Origin: Macrobrachium rosenbergii
Lineage: Eukaryota; Arthropoda; Malacostraca; Decapoda; Palaemonidae
Direction: 5' to 3'
Length of the DNA: 64,000 nucleotides
Assembly (NCBI RefSeq): GCF_040412425.1
Contig: NC_089744.1
Location: 32,622,243 to 32,686,242, forward strand
Shown here: piece by piece, positions 24,996-42,700 of the stretch
Numbering within the stretch: position 1 is the first letter of the stretch
Layout of the letters: every line of letters begins with the position of its first letter
The notes under the pieces: model-generated
The model's input: the letters and a program-made list of their open reading frames with translations, nothing else
Told to the model about the DNA's origin: nothing
Database searches by the model: none
Program-made: the position numbers and the translations under genes

Positions 24996-25069
<74 letters not shown>
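24995..25069. repeat. (CTA)n trinucleotide microsatellite
   Basis: About 25 pure CTA units, the only long trinucleotide array in the window. Confidence 0.95.
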
Positions 25070-25284
25070 AGTATATTCTTTAGAACGGCAATTCAAATGC
25101 AAAGAATGAAATGTTGCTCGTTGAACTTTGAGCATTGAGAGTGATGTTTTAAGCAGCAAATCACCGCTAGAAATTTGGTCCTTAAGATAAATCCAAGAAA
25201 AACAGAAAAATTGTGGACAAAATGGTGAAAGGATTAATGAGATATATACGAACAACGACATTAATACAGCTTGTCTCGAGTTAG

Positions 25285-25555
25285 AATTTAGCGAAAGATT
25301 AAGAAAGGCGAACCAGACAATAAGCAGGCTGAATAAGATTTACAAACCAGATAAACTGAAATGCACGTGAAAGTAAGATTATAAAATAATTAGTTTAGTA
25401 CGAACCCTATTGTTGTACGGATTTGAACCATGTTGTCATATTAAAAAACATCTGAAAGATGAGGTCGATTCGAGAATAGAGCTTAAAGAATACTAGGAGT
25501 CCGGTGGCGGGGTAGAGTGAGAAATGGAGCCGTAAGGAAATCACGAAAGTTTTAT
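25285..25555 (+). pseudogene. LINE reverse transcriptase C-terminal scrap
   Basis: Broken frames read RLRKANQTISRLNKIYKP (about 25289), then LLLYGFEPCCHI, a segment corresponding to the region after the RT palm in RTE-like LINEs (pattern LLYGxExW). After a frameshift near 25485, RILGVRWRGRVRNGAVRKS follows, matching the RILGVxWxDRxxNxxV pattern of the same families. It has several stops and is a dead fragment. Confidence 0.7.
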
Positions 25556-25644
25556 ATTTATAGATGAGATTTTAATGAAGCGGAGGTATAGATTACTTGG
25601 CACCGCCCAGGGAAGACCCAGAGCTATTTGGATGAGAATAAGTT

Positions 25645-25705
25645 TTAGATTAAGCCAGCTTTGAGCTGGCATGGGCTCTTGCTCTAGGACAGTCCATAAA
25701 ACTTG
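25645..25705 (+). repeat. Short interspersed repeat segment
   Basis: TAGATTAAGCCAGCTTTGAG, then GGCTCTTGCTCTAGGACAGT resembles the segment near 10690. Confidence 0.45.
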
Positions 25706-27300
<1,595 letters not shown>

Positions 27301-27770
27301 GTATTTGCATTCTGCTAAACGTTTATGAGAGAGAGAGAGAGAGAGAGGGTGGGGGGCAGTTTGCAAATAAATATTTCTGCGTTTACGTGCTCAGGTATGT
27401 ATGCATGCCTTCATCATTACTGACCGATGCACACAAAACAGACTCACATTTCGACCTTTGATCCAAACGGAAAGATGACATAGACGACAGAATTGCCAAG
27501 TCGACCCAGTGCTAGCGATGGCGTATCAGCGATGACAGAAACTTTACCTCAGACCACCAAAAAGGCCTGACGTCGTAATTTACAAGTCAAGAAGTCGGCG
27601 AAATGTGTTCATATTTGTGCTTGTCAGGTTCAAGATTATGGGTTCATTGTCCATTGAGGGAATTTGCATTTTTCTTCTTCCGTTGGAACCCAATAGCTGG
27701 TGTCTTGGTGCTGTCGTCAAGGTGCTGCTTGTGGAATTTAGTTTTCCTTCCTTGATTAAATTGAATTGAA

Positions 27771-28122
27771 TATAGATTTTAGGCCAAAGGCCAAGCATTG
27801 GGACCTATGAGGTCATTCAGTGCTGAAACGGAAATTGAGAGTAAAAGGTTTGAAAGGTGAGGTGCACCGTAGGCATACTTAAGGTTCTTTGCAGCGTCCC
27901 TTCGGCCCCTAGCTGCAACCCCTTTCATTCCTTTTTCTTTACTTCCCTTCATATTCTTTCTTCCATCTGACTTTCCACCCTCTTTAACAATTATTTCACA
28001 TTGCAACTGCGAGGTTTTCCTCCTGTTACACCTTTCAAACCTTCTTACTGTCAATTTCCTTTTCAGCGCTGAACGACCTCATAGGTCCCAGCGCCTGCCC
28101 GTTGACCTAAATTCTAAAATCC
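27771..28122. mobile_element. Foldback MITE with long inverted arms
   Basis: The left arm reads GGCCAAAGGCCAAGCATTGG, GACCTATGAGGTCATTCAGT and so on; the right arm near 28040-28122 is its reverse complement with changes (CGACCTCATAGGTCCCAGCG). Arms are about 85-90 bp around a C/T-rich core with GGCCCCTAGCTGCAACCCCT. There is no coding capacity. The same core occurs at 28148-28312 (inverted) and at 39317-39590. Confidence 0.8.
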
Positions 28123-28147
28123 AATAATCCAATCCGCAAGATTTAAC

Positions 28148-28312
28148 AGGAGTAAATCCTCGCAGTTGCACTATGAATTAATTGGTAGGAGAGGGTGGAA
28201 AGTAAGATGGAAGAAAGAGAATATGAAAGGAAGTACAGTAAAAGAAACGAAAGGGGTTGCAGCTAGGGGCCGAAGGCGAGCTTCAAAGAGCCGTAAGTAA
28301 TGCCTCAGTGCA
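28148..28312 (-). repeat. Inverted partial copy of the foldback MITE core
   Basis: AGGGGTTGCAGCTAGGGGCC and neighbours are the reverse complement of the core of the MITE just upstream. The arms are missing. Confidence 0.7.
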
Positions 28313-29348
28313 CTCACGGCACTACTCTCCTACGGGGTCCCTCCCTTGTTAAACGGCCAGGTTTCGTCGCCCGTTCACCAATTGGCTGGAAGGTCTGTGA
28401 TGGTGTAGTGACTTTTCCTGATCTCCACAATGAAATTTTACTCATTGCATTTTTTCACGAGTCATAAAGGGAAGCCTTGTTGATGTCGGGGTGGAGACCC
28501 CACAGAAATATATCATTTTTCTTAAATGGTGTCTTTTGCTTTGTAGTTATCATCATCACTGCCATTATTGGGCAAACTACTCTTGTATACAGTTCGGCGT
28601 TTCGCTAATCTTGTCCCTTTGTGCAGTATTCCTTAGTACACAGAAATATAAAGTTAACAGCCGCGTGGCTTTCATCATCTGCTTCATAAGCTGATGTGCT
28701 GTAACTGCTAATTTCTAGTGACACACACATGTACGTGTGAGAGTATGTGCCACAAGTGCTCATGCACCTGTGGCATATGTTGTTCCAAAACAACACTTTG
28801 ACAGTATCCTGTACATTTTCTTATCCGCAAGAAAAACGTTTTGAAGGAAAGGGTAAAAGTCGTCGTTATGTTGCTCCTGCTATTCGTCCTTTTTCTAACA
28901 GTTCTTGCTGCCCTTAAGACCAGTGCCCTCGTGATAGCCAATAAGTAAACGGGAAAAACAGCTGTCAGCATAAGGTTATATTAATGGATCAGCTTGGCAG
29001 GAATTTTTGCCTCTTCTTCAAAACTTTAGCCTTGACGATAAGGAAAGTGCACGATATTTGAGAATGTTTGTTTTGAAATAATAGATACCACAAAGTGCAT
29101 CAGCATTTAATAACAATTGCCCGTGAGAAATATCATGACAAAAAGTCAACAATTTTTATTTTCCCGGAGAAGGACTGGCACCAGAATGTGTTAGCCCTCC
29201 TCTTCTCAGCAAGTCCCTTGGGAATAACTTGCACCCAAAAGGTTAAGGTTTAACGTATTTGTATACTATTTCCTTTTTGTGATCTTAATGGGCTGTTTAT
29301 CGGCAAATATTTGAAAGTACACAAATTTCATTATACGTACGGGCATAT
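28313..29348. other. No recognisable gene
   Basis: No supported feature. Confidence 0.4.
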
Positions 29349-31199
<1,851 letters not shown>

Positions 31200-31335
31200 T
31201 CAGAATAACTTTAGGGTAAGTTAAAAAAAATCAGAATAACTTTATGGCAAGTTAAAAAAAAATCAGAATAACTTTAGGGTAAGTTAAAAAAAATCAGAAT
31301 TAGGGTAAGTTAAAAAAAATCAGAATAACTCTAGA
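31200..31335. repeat. Minisatellite, 31-bp unit, about 4.5 copies
   Basis: CAGAATAACTTTAGGGTAAG plus TTAAAAAAAAT repeats at 31201, 31232, 31264, 31294 (shortened) and 31321. Confidence 0.85.
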
Positions 31336-32724
<1,389 letters not shown>

Positions 32725-32942
32725 TTTATAGCATTTGTGTGTAGTCAGTCAACTTTTATCAGTGTATCTAAACCATAGGGATAGGTTTGAATTCTGGCCA
32801 GGGCAGATATACTTATCAGTTATAATTCCTATCGAGTGTAAGTTATTCCCAAGCTATAGAGATTTTATTAAATTATATTTGTGCCCTAATACTTGTAAAT
32901 ATGAAAAAGTCACTCCTGTACAAATTACAGAGGTTTATACTA

Positions 32943-32949
32943 CACACAC

Positions 32950-33010
<61 letters not shown>

Positions 33011-33024
33011 TATATATATATATA
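32943..33024. repeat. (AC)n-(TA)n microsatellite
   Basis: Short AC tract then a TA run with phase slips near 33004. Confidence 0.95.
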
Positions 33025-33290
33025 ATTTCAATTAGTGATGATAATTGCAAACCACTACCTAGTCCAGGAGTACATGCGTTTTTGGTTGCTTGCATGCCTT
33101 TGTTCTTTTCCACCTATGTGGTTAGTTAATTTTATTAAAATTAGGTACCTATTGAGTTTTTGTCACTAATCTATCCTTTTTCTCTATATTATTCAATTGA
33201 TTTACAAAATTAAAGTGAGTTACTCTGCCTCTTTTATTTGTTCACTGATGTGTTACTTTACCTCTTATATTTTTCACTGATGTGTTTCTT

Positions 33291-33397
<107 letters not shown>

Positions 33398-33552
33398 ATA
33401 ACACATAATGACTAAATATCACACCTACTAATACAAAAGTATTTAATCATACTTTAAATTTTTCCTTGATTATCTTTCATGTTCTTTATTACAAGGATGA
33501 TGCATACTTCCAAGTGCTTATAAGTGAAATCACCCCATGTTTGTTTCGACAG

Positions 33553-33779
33553 ATTTGACCTTAGGAAACATGAAAGCCCTGATTCTGGTGGGAGGATACG
33601 GCACCAGATTGCGTCCCCTCACCCTGAGCAGACCAAAACCTTTGGTGGAGTTTGCTAACAAACCAATTGTATTGCATCAGATTGAAGCCTTAGTTCAAGC
33701 TGGAGTAACCCAAGTGGTTCTGGCTGTGTCTTATCATGCAGAACAGATGGAACAAGAACTAGCTCAGGAAGCTCAAAAG
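33553..33779 (+). CDS. GMPPB: GMPPB exon with the usual start codon
   Basis: The acceptor is TTTGTTTCGACAG, ending at 33552. The exon opens with 17 bases, then ATG at 33570, and encodes 70 residues ending QEAQK. The donor is GTAAAA at 33780. The 17 leading bases are open in frame, which allows an upstream coding exon. Reading into the intron meets a stop at 33918-33920. Confidence 0.95.
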
Positions 33780-36700
33780 GTAAAAAAAAAGAGAGAAAAA
33801 AAACTTGGAATTATATTTGTACACACAAAATTGCATTCACTGCCTTCATTGATCATTACTGCTCATGGTGTGGATGCAACTGAACCAACGCATCAGAAAC
33901 CCTGTTCTGTTACAAATTAGTGATCATCACTCTTGGGCTTGGGCGTGCACACCTAAGCAAGTTCTGTGAGGCTTAATAGTTGTCATGAGATCATCAACTA
34001 ACATTCTGTCATCAGACACCAGCTACTCCTCATTACATTCCTGGCCCCTTTTCGTAACCAGTAACTTTGCATCTATTACTGTATATCTCCTATCTTTTTT
34101 CTGTCTTCTTCATTATGCCATCCATAAAAATATTAAGTCCTGTGGAAACATAACACCCTTATCTTACACCAACTTTTACTCCTAATCATATGTTTACATG
34201 TTAACTATTAAAACTATTAATTACACTTGATGCATTATCTTCTGCATCATTACTTCCCAACACCCTTAACATTGCAGCTATGTCATAAGCATTCTCTGTG
34301 TTCATTTAAGCCATATGCTGGTTTTTCCCTACAAACCTCAAACCTCTCAAACACATTTCACAACAAACACTTGATTAACACAGGTCTTTGTCTAAATCCA
34401 AACTTCTATTTCTCATCACTCTCTATTATCTGCTGTAACTTCTTAAATAAATTCATATACCATACATGCTCCAGGTTTTCTTAAAAATATTTTGATTTGT
34501 ACCACCTAATCCTATAGAACTTACCCAAGCCAACTACTGAATAGTATTTTCACCACTATGCTGTGGTATTTCATTTGTAATCACATCAACTCCCCCATTT
34601 TCCATTCTTGCACTTTTAATTCCCTCCATCCATCACCAGTAGTCATCCCCACAAATACTCCCAAACTTACTTTCACCCTTCACAGTTGGTTTATTGAGAT
34701 CTGCCACACGACATCAACAACTCTGACAGCATCTCTAAATTTATATCCTTTATTTTAAGGTTCATGTGTTCTGTAATCTTTTTCTTTGAATTTTATTATA
34801 GTGCATTTCCTTGTCCTCTCTCAAGTATTTGCTTTAATTAATCCATAAATTTTTATTGCATCCTACATATTTTTGTCATGCTTTACCATTGGGTACCCTT
34901 CTCAATTTCTTGTATACATATACTTGACCTGTTTATCATGCAACTGCACCTCAGAAAAACCTTTTATATATTTCCAAAATCTTGTTCATCATTCCTGTAT
35001 AGTGCTTTTATTCTTTATAAAAGAGCCTATAGCCAGAGAACACTATGCGTACTTTTTGATCCAGTCTCTGGATTATGTACACTTCTCATAAACATCCTAA
35101 TCATGTGTTCAGTCCTAGTCCATATGACAACGGTCTTCTCTGTTTATGCTATTCTCACTTCTTTCAGATGAGACGTATTTGTATTAATGTCTTAATTATA
35201 TTTTAGTTATCTTTCAAACCCCAGCCTTCTAATTGGAACCACCATGTATTGCATGTATCACTTTAACCAGATAATGATCAGATATGCTTCCAACTACACT
35301 CCTCATCATTACAGACATCATCTTCATTCTCTACCTACTCTTTGCAAACACAGTTTAACAAACTCTTCCATAGTCATAAACTCTTCCATAGTCACATCTC
35401 TGTCTCATGTATGCTTTTAAAAATTCTATTTTGCCACCAATACCTTGTTCTACAATTTTATATGTTTTGTACCAGTTTCCAGCTGGCGTTAGAAGTTTTA
35501 TCCTTATGTTAAGGCTGTAGGTTTATTAGCTATGAAAAATACAAATTAAAAATTTGTCATATTCCCAACAATAAAGCCAATTTTAGCGCACATTTCAACT
35601 GGACACTTTTTTTTTTTCACTCTAGTCACTTCATATACAGTATCAAAATATATACACCATACCTGTACATACAGAGTTGGATGGTTAAAGCTAAGAAGGT
35701 GCATCTTGTTTCAAATTGGCAGCTGTCAAAATAATTTTGGAGCTTTATAGAATATAAAGTTTTTTTTAGGGTACTGCAAATTGAAGATGCTTGTCTTCTT
35801 GAAATTTGAATACCTTTTGTTACCCACTAGTTTTTCATTGTACAGTCAACCCCTGGTATTCGCAGGGGATGCATACCGCTACCCCCATGAATAGCTAAAG
35901 TCCATGAATACTTAAAACCCCTCAAAAAATGCTTATAACTGCCAATTTTGATCGTTCAAAACACCAAAAAACTGTCTAAAAATGCTAATACCTGAGTATT
36001 TTAGTAGTTTTATCACAAAAGTGCATTTAGTCACAAAAATATGAAAATACAGTAATTTGTAAATGTTTCTCAATGAAAAATACCTTGAAAAGGCGAATTT
36101 TCCACGAATAATGTGTATATATATATTCCATAAAGATATCCGTGAATAGGTGAGCCCGCGAATCCGGGGGACCGACTGTACTGTATTCTGAGAATCACTA
36201 TGGAATTCAAATACTATACCATCATTTTCGAAGTTGCCATTTGTCATTTCAAACTGATTGTAACATAGAAACATTGATATTTAATTTGTTTATATTCCAC
36301 ATGTACAGGTTGACCATCACTAATCCGGCAATCAGTAGTCCGGAACAATCAGTAATCCGGCACAAATTTCGGCTAGAGTAATTTCAAATGTTTCCGCATT
36401 AATTTTCAAATTTCCCGGGTTGCTGCGCTAACTCGCTCGCCGGCCGCTTCGATTTCGTGGCGCAGTGTGCTGCATCAACAAACTGGTAGCCTAGCCTACA
36501 TTATACTGAACTCTATTCACATATTAACAGTATTATACAAACATCAACATAACAAATGTGCATCTTTTTCGTTAATCTTTTAAAAAGTTATGCTTTACTA
36601 CAGTGTTTCCAATTGTATTATAAATTGCGATCAATGTTTTGTTTTGGGAATCGGTATCGTGGTGTTTATTTCGCCGCATTTAACTAAGTTCAAAGCGCTT

Positions 36701-39700
36701 TTCTTGCTTCTAGTTAGCGTAAATGAATATGGATACTTTATTTATTTGGGACGAGGATATTTTTCATTATACGAAGTGTTTTTAAGTCAAAATATAACTT
36801 AAATGTCTCGTTGTGAAACTAATTTAGCTATTTTTTTCGTTAATATATGACGTTCTCAGGAATCGCGGCTGGCTGTTTTGGGGGAATGTTTGTTTTGTGT
36901 GAAAAAAATCAAGATTGCGTTCGCTATTTTCTCTTGATTTCATCATAATACGAGCTTTACGTATTTATCTTTTATCGGCGTGAAAACAGTAGTAATTTGT
37001 ATTCTTTCATGCCCAGTAGTTTTGATTAAAATACATTCTCTCCAGTTTTATTTACGGTCGAGTTTCATCCATGTTGCCGATGCACGATAATTTATAGTCA
37101 TTGGCAGCTTTAACATTGTTTTCTCAGCTTCAGCTACAACTTGTAGCTTAAAGTTACTGTAGCGGTATATTTCCCTGCCGATCTTTTCTCTAAATAAGGG
37201 TATAAGTGTAAAAAATATATCAGTCCTATTGTACAGTACTTAACGTCATTTGTAACATAACTACAGTAATTGTGTATTACCGTACAATGGTTGAAAAAAA
37301 GCACAACAGTTGTTATCCGATACGATTATTAGCAAAACAACAGTTTCCCGTTCAGTTGTTTATGGCTGTACGCATTTACGCAAGAGTATAACGTTACTAA
37401 CAATACTTTTATCATTCTCTTTTACTTTTTTAACTAGCAGATGGAATAAAGAGATGGAGGAAAAGAAGTTGGTCTATTGTAAGTTGGTCTCTCTCGCTGC
37501 CTGCGTGAAATCTAAAAATATTTTTTCCTAAATATTTTCGTATCGGTATTAATTATTGCTAACCCCATCGTAAACTCGAAATATCGTACCCCATCGTAAA
37601 CTCGAAATATCGTAAGTCGAATTATCATAACTCGAGCACTACCTGTATTTGATAATTGTCTTTTCTTTATTAACCAACTTGTACTGAGGTGCTTAGCTAC
37701 TGGGTTTCGTGTATTCTAGCCTAACAAATGGTTAATCCGGCAAAATGGCTAATCCGGCACCCTCCAGGTCCCAATGATGCCGGATTAGTGATGGTCAACC
37801 TGTATTACACTCCCATTTATTAGGTTTATAAAAGATTACCATAGTGTCTGGTTGCTCATTTTGTATATTGCAAAAATTCAGTTTTATTTTGGAAAATTAA
37901 AGGTTAAAGTTAGATTTTTAACCCTAAGTTTTTTCAGTAGAATTTTCGTGGAATTTTAGTTTTTTTTATGTAATCTTCTGTTCTCTTCATTTAGTTAAGA
38001 AATTCATACTAATAAGAAATAGTGTGAGGCTGTTTTCAGACATGTTTTCTATATGTTATTAGATTATCCAGCCAAATTAGATATTCTAGCCAAAGCCCTT
38101 CAAATTCTCCAAATAGATCATTCCTAGTACAGTATATTTGTTTGTCACTGAAAATCTGAGAAAAATTATCAAGGTTTGCAAATGTTTCTTTTCATATTTT
38201 TCATTACCCAAAATTTGTAAAAGTTGGTAGCCAATACTCAAAAGCCCTTCTTTCACTTTACCATTAAATTTTGTGACATTACAGTTCCTCACCAGTGTCT
38301 GAAGGTTACTGATTTTCACATTGAGAGAGAGAGAGAGAGAGAGAGATTGGTGTCTCTTTTTACCAGAGAAGAGGAGGAAGTGTAAGATCATTGATCAGAT
38401 GAGTTGTTTTAGATTCAAGCCTATCAAATATCAATATTTTTTGCTCTGTGTTGTAGCATGTTTCAGGAAATTTTGGCACTACAGCATGTTTCTAGAAAAT
38501 GTTGACCAGTTTGGCTGTACATCAACTTCTGGTTAGAGCTGATAGTATTTTTTTAAATATTATAATTTTGGGGTTTCGTTCTGCTGTTGTATGGGTGCTG
38601 TAAATGAGAAGGTACTAAAAAGAAAAACACTTAGGTGTGAAATCAGGATGCTTAAAGAGTAATTAGAGAAAAGAATGTCTTCAAGGTCTGGCAAAGGATG
38701 GGAAGGGAAATGGATGGAGATGCACACAGGAAGAAGAGAAGGGAGGCCGAAAGGCTGAGGGAAAAGAGAAAATATTCAGGATAGCAAAGTAGCTGGAAAA
38801 ATATGAAAATGATGTAAAGTTGAAGAAGATGTAAGGATGGGAATGGAAATGTTGAAGAAACTGAAATAATAGGAGCATTATTTTTTAATTTATTTCTAAG
38901 AAAATGAACATGAACTGGAAGAGTTTGGCATAATAGAGGGATCAGTAGAGATCATTACAGCTAAAGAGGTTAAAATGGTCCACGGAAATATAAAAAAAGG
39001 AAAATTCCTGTGTGGAATAACAAGTGACTTAACAAAAGCAACAGGAGAGCCAGTCTTACATGAGCTTACTAGAGTGTATACAGGAAGAGACAAGACCAGG
39101 AGAAGAACCTTACTGTAATGATATTCAAAGGAAAAGCTGAGAAAATTTGCTGGAATCATAAACTCTAGGTTTGGTTCTTTCCAAAGAGGGCAATAACTGA
39201 AGCATTCTTTAGTGAAGCAACTGAGAAAAATTCCATGCAAAGAAGAAAACATTATTCCACATTTTTGTGGATATTGAAAAGGTATTTCCCAATAGGGAGG
39301 TAGTGCCATCAGTGCACCTCACTTAGTGCACTGTAGGCATTATTCATGGTTCTTTGCAGCTTCCCTTTGGTTCCCTAGCTGCAACCCCTTTCACTCCTTT
39401 TACTGTGCTTCCATTCATATTCTCTGTCTTCCATCTTTCTTTCCACCCCCTCCTGACAATTGTTTCATTGTGCAACTGCATGGTTTTCCTCCAGTTACAC
39501 CTATAAAACCTTTTACTCTCAATGTCCCTTTCAGCGCTGAATAACCTTATAGGTTCCAATGCTTGACCTTTGGCCTAAATTTTATATTACATTTCCATTG
39601 AAAAATTATTTGACAAAATACCAAGACATAATTAGATGGGCATAGTGAAAGCCAAGAGTACCAGCAAGACTCATTAAGATAGTGATGTTACTTTTCCATA

Positions 39701-42700
39701 ACAGTAGACCTGTAGTGAAGCCAGTGACAACTGTGTGAGAAGAATATAAGGTAAATGTTGGTTTCTGTTGAGGATCAGTCCTAAGCCCATTGCTGTTTAT
39801 CACAGTAATGGAGTGCAGAGGAAACAGCTGGGAGCTTCAGAATTTGAGGAAGGGGGTGGAGAAAATATCTAAAAGATAAAAGAAGTGAATGGGGATAAGA
39901 GGACTGAAATTCATTGTCAACATAACAAAGCCTAAGGTGATTGGAAAGAAAGCTGAAGAAAAAGTTATCGAGAAGTGGCTGTGTGGCGATAGTGGTTTAG
40001 GTATGAAGGTGAATTCAGTACTGTGTACCAAATTTAATAGATGGTGTCACAAGATGAGCTCAGGATTACAAAATATACAGGGAAGATATTTATGATACAC
40101 GAAATAAAATACAAGGATAAATGAGGAAGATGCATAGAACTGTGTCGTGATAGATTGGCAGGTCTTGGAGGAGAAGATTTAATGCAGTACTGTACTTTGT
40201 GGATGGACTGGACTGTAAAGAGAACTGGAAGAAAAAGAATAGCCAGAATTAATGAAACAGACAAAGATTGCTAGATTACTGGTAAATAAAAATGCGTACG
40301 TATTAGCAGAGTGTAAAGACGTATGGTTGTTGCATAAGGCCTGTACAACTCATTCCAGAAGAAACATGGGTACACTGACTAGAAAAATAGAGGAAGTTTT
40401 GAAAAGGGGTAACCTGAGAATTTTAAAATTCATGGCTATAGTATGGTGGGGAAGGTAGAGTATTAGGTATGAAGAAGTGGTGAAGAGAATTGGTGTCCAG
40501 ATGCTAGAAAACTGATAGAGATCTCCAAGGTTGTGATGGTTCAGACGTATGGTGAGAAGAGATTCAGAACTGCTGGTCAGAAAAGCTGTTGATCTAGAAG
40601 CAGCAGATGAAGACTAGTAGGAAGGCCCAGGGGATAGATGAAGACCTAGATCTGATGCAAATTCAGGCAGAAAGACTACTGGACAGGGGAGAGTGGCATG
40701 AACTCATTTCACATCTGCCCCATGAAGGGAAAAGCTAGTGTGAAAAATTTTATGATAATGATGTGATACACATGAAGGTGACATTGTTTTTAGGTAATTT
40801 ATGAGCTGCAGTAATAGTCATGTCTTATATTAATCTATTAGTTAATTTAAAATCTCATGTATGTCAGCATTAGTTATGTGTCTGAAATTTATGCAGAACA
40901 TTTAAAAAAATAAGGAACTGGATGTTTATAATCTACCTAATCCTTTAACAAAAAATTGTTTTACTTACAGTTAGGGATCCAGATCACCTTCTCATTAGAA
41001 GAGGAACCTTTGGGAACTGCAGGACCAATCAAACTTGCCCAGTCTATATTGGCCTCCAATGATGAACCATTTTTTGTTCTGAATTCTGATGTCATTTGCG
41101 ATTTTCCATTCACCCAGATGGTCAAGTTTCACAGGCAGCATGGCCGTGAGGGAACTATAATGGTAATGTTCGGTCATTTCCTCATGAAACTGTAATATGA
41201 TTGCATCTTATGAAGAACTAATATTACTAACACTTAAATTACATCATGGTTGTTCCTAAATCCACTTGGTTTTTCAGTGTTGTTCCAAACCAGGCAAGTA
41301 GTAAAATTGGTTCCTTGGAATTTATTACGAATTATCCTAATGCCTTTAATATCCAAAGGGCCAGGTAATTTTCTAACACAATAAAATCTGTAGCCTAATC
41401 CCTTGGTCATTTAAAAGATGTGTTGTTATCTACCTTAAATACTGTATTCTCTTTTGTTGCTCTTTTTGCTAATAGCCGATAAATGTATCCAGCTGTATTT
41501 CTGTTGAACTGTGGTGAAAGTCTTTGATAACCAGATGCCAGGTCTTACTTTGATTAAATAGGCTATAGTTGTCTCTTGCCTATTTTCATATTAGTAGAAT
41601 TATACAATACTTTACCAGATTTACTTTGTACATATTCTATGTGAAAATTAGTTGAGAAATTTTATTCTAAAGTCAGTGTAGGTTTTTAGGTAAATTGATA
41701 TTGAAAAAATATAGAAACCATGAATATGTATAAGGTAAGAAACTGTAAAATATAATGAATGATGATTCTTTCATTTTCATTTCTCATTAGGTGACTAAAG
41801 TGGAGGAGCCTTCCAAGTATGGTGTTGTTATTTATGATGAAACTGGCAAGATTGATAGTTTTGTAGAGAAACCTCAAGAATTTGTGTCAAACAAAATTAA
41901 TGCTGGCATGTACATATTTAATCCTTCAGTTCTGAAAAGGATTGAGGTAAGGTTCTGTCTGAAATGGGGAAAGGTTTATTTTTACTTATTGTTTAATGAT
42001 TTGAGTGTAAAGATAGTGGCCACATACAGTGAAATCTCAACTAGTTATTGTATTTACATAAATTTGGTGATGACTTGTAGACTGTATTGTCCACTAATTA
42101 TCGCATTCCTTTTCATTAAGTGATGAATCATTATGACTTGTTTGGCACAATAACTCATTACCTTACATTAGCCTTATCTTAGTAACAGTCATCTCAAGAC
42201 CAAGGCCTGTGTATGTTAACAGATCTCTGAGTGCCTGTGGTGAAACTGGTCATTGTCTGTGGATCGGTTTTTTGTCCACTAACTGTCATAACATTCCTCA
42301 GAAATCTTGACATAAAATTCATTCTAAATTACTGTATTGAATTATTCCTTTCTGGAATCCTTTGGTTTTCCATTAATTTCATATTACCTGTGATAGTATT
42401 TACCAACATTGTAGTTCAGTTTATTGTTTTTTCCTCTATTCTGTGGTGTATATATCCTGAAATTCTCCACAGATGGACTTAAATGTCGGCAGCTGCTGTA
42501 CTGTCTTTTTTTGGTTAGTGTTTTGTATATTTCACTTCCCTCACTACCATGTCTGTTATACAGTCTGACTTCTTAAAACTGGCACCCGTGGGACTAGACC
42601 ACTGCCAGACCACAGAAAACCCTGGTTGACAGAAATCATCTATTAAAAAATCCCCATGCAAACATTCTTGCCAGCTCATTCAGTATATATATTTCTGTAA

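Noticed and set aside
24811..25261. Poly-leucine, poly-threonine and poly-valine ORFs
   Set aside because: All come from the CTA trinucleotide array read in different frames.
33780..33920. Continuation of the GMPPB exon past 33779
   Set aside because: Lysine-rich intron read-through ending in a stop. The next true exon at 40971 continues the conserved sequence exactly.
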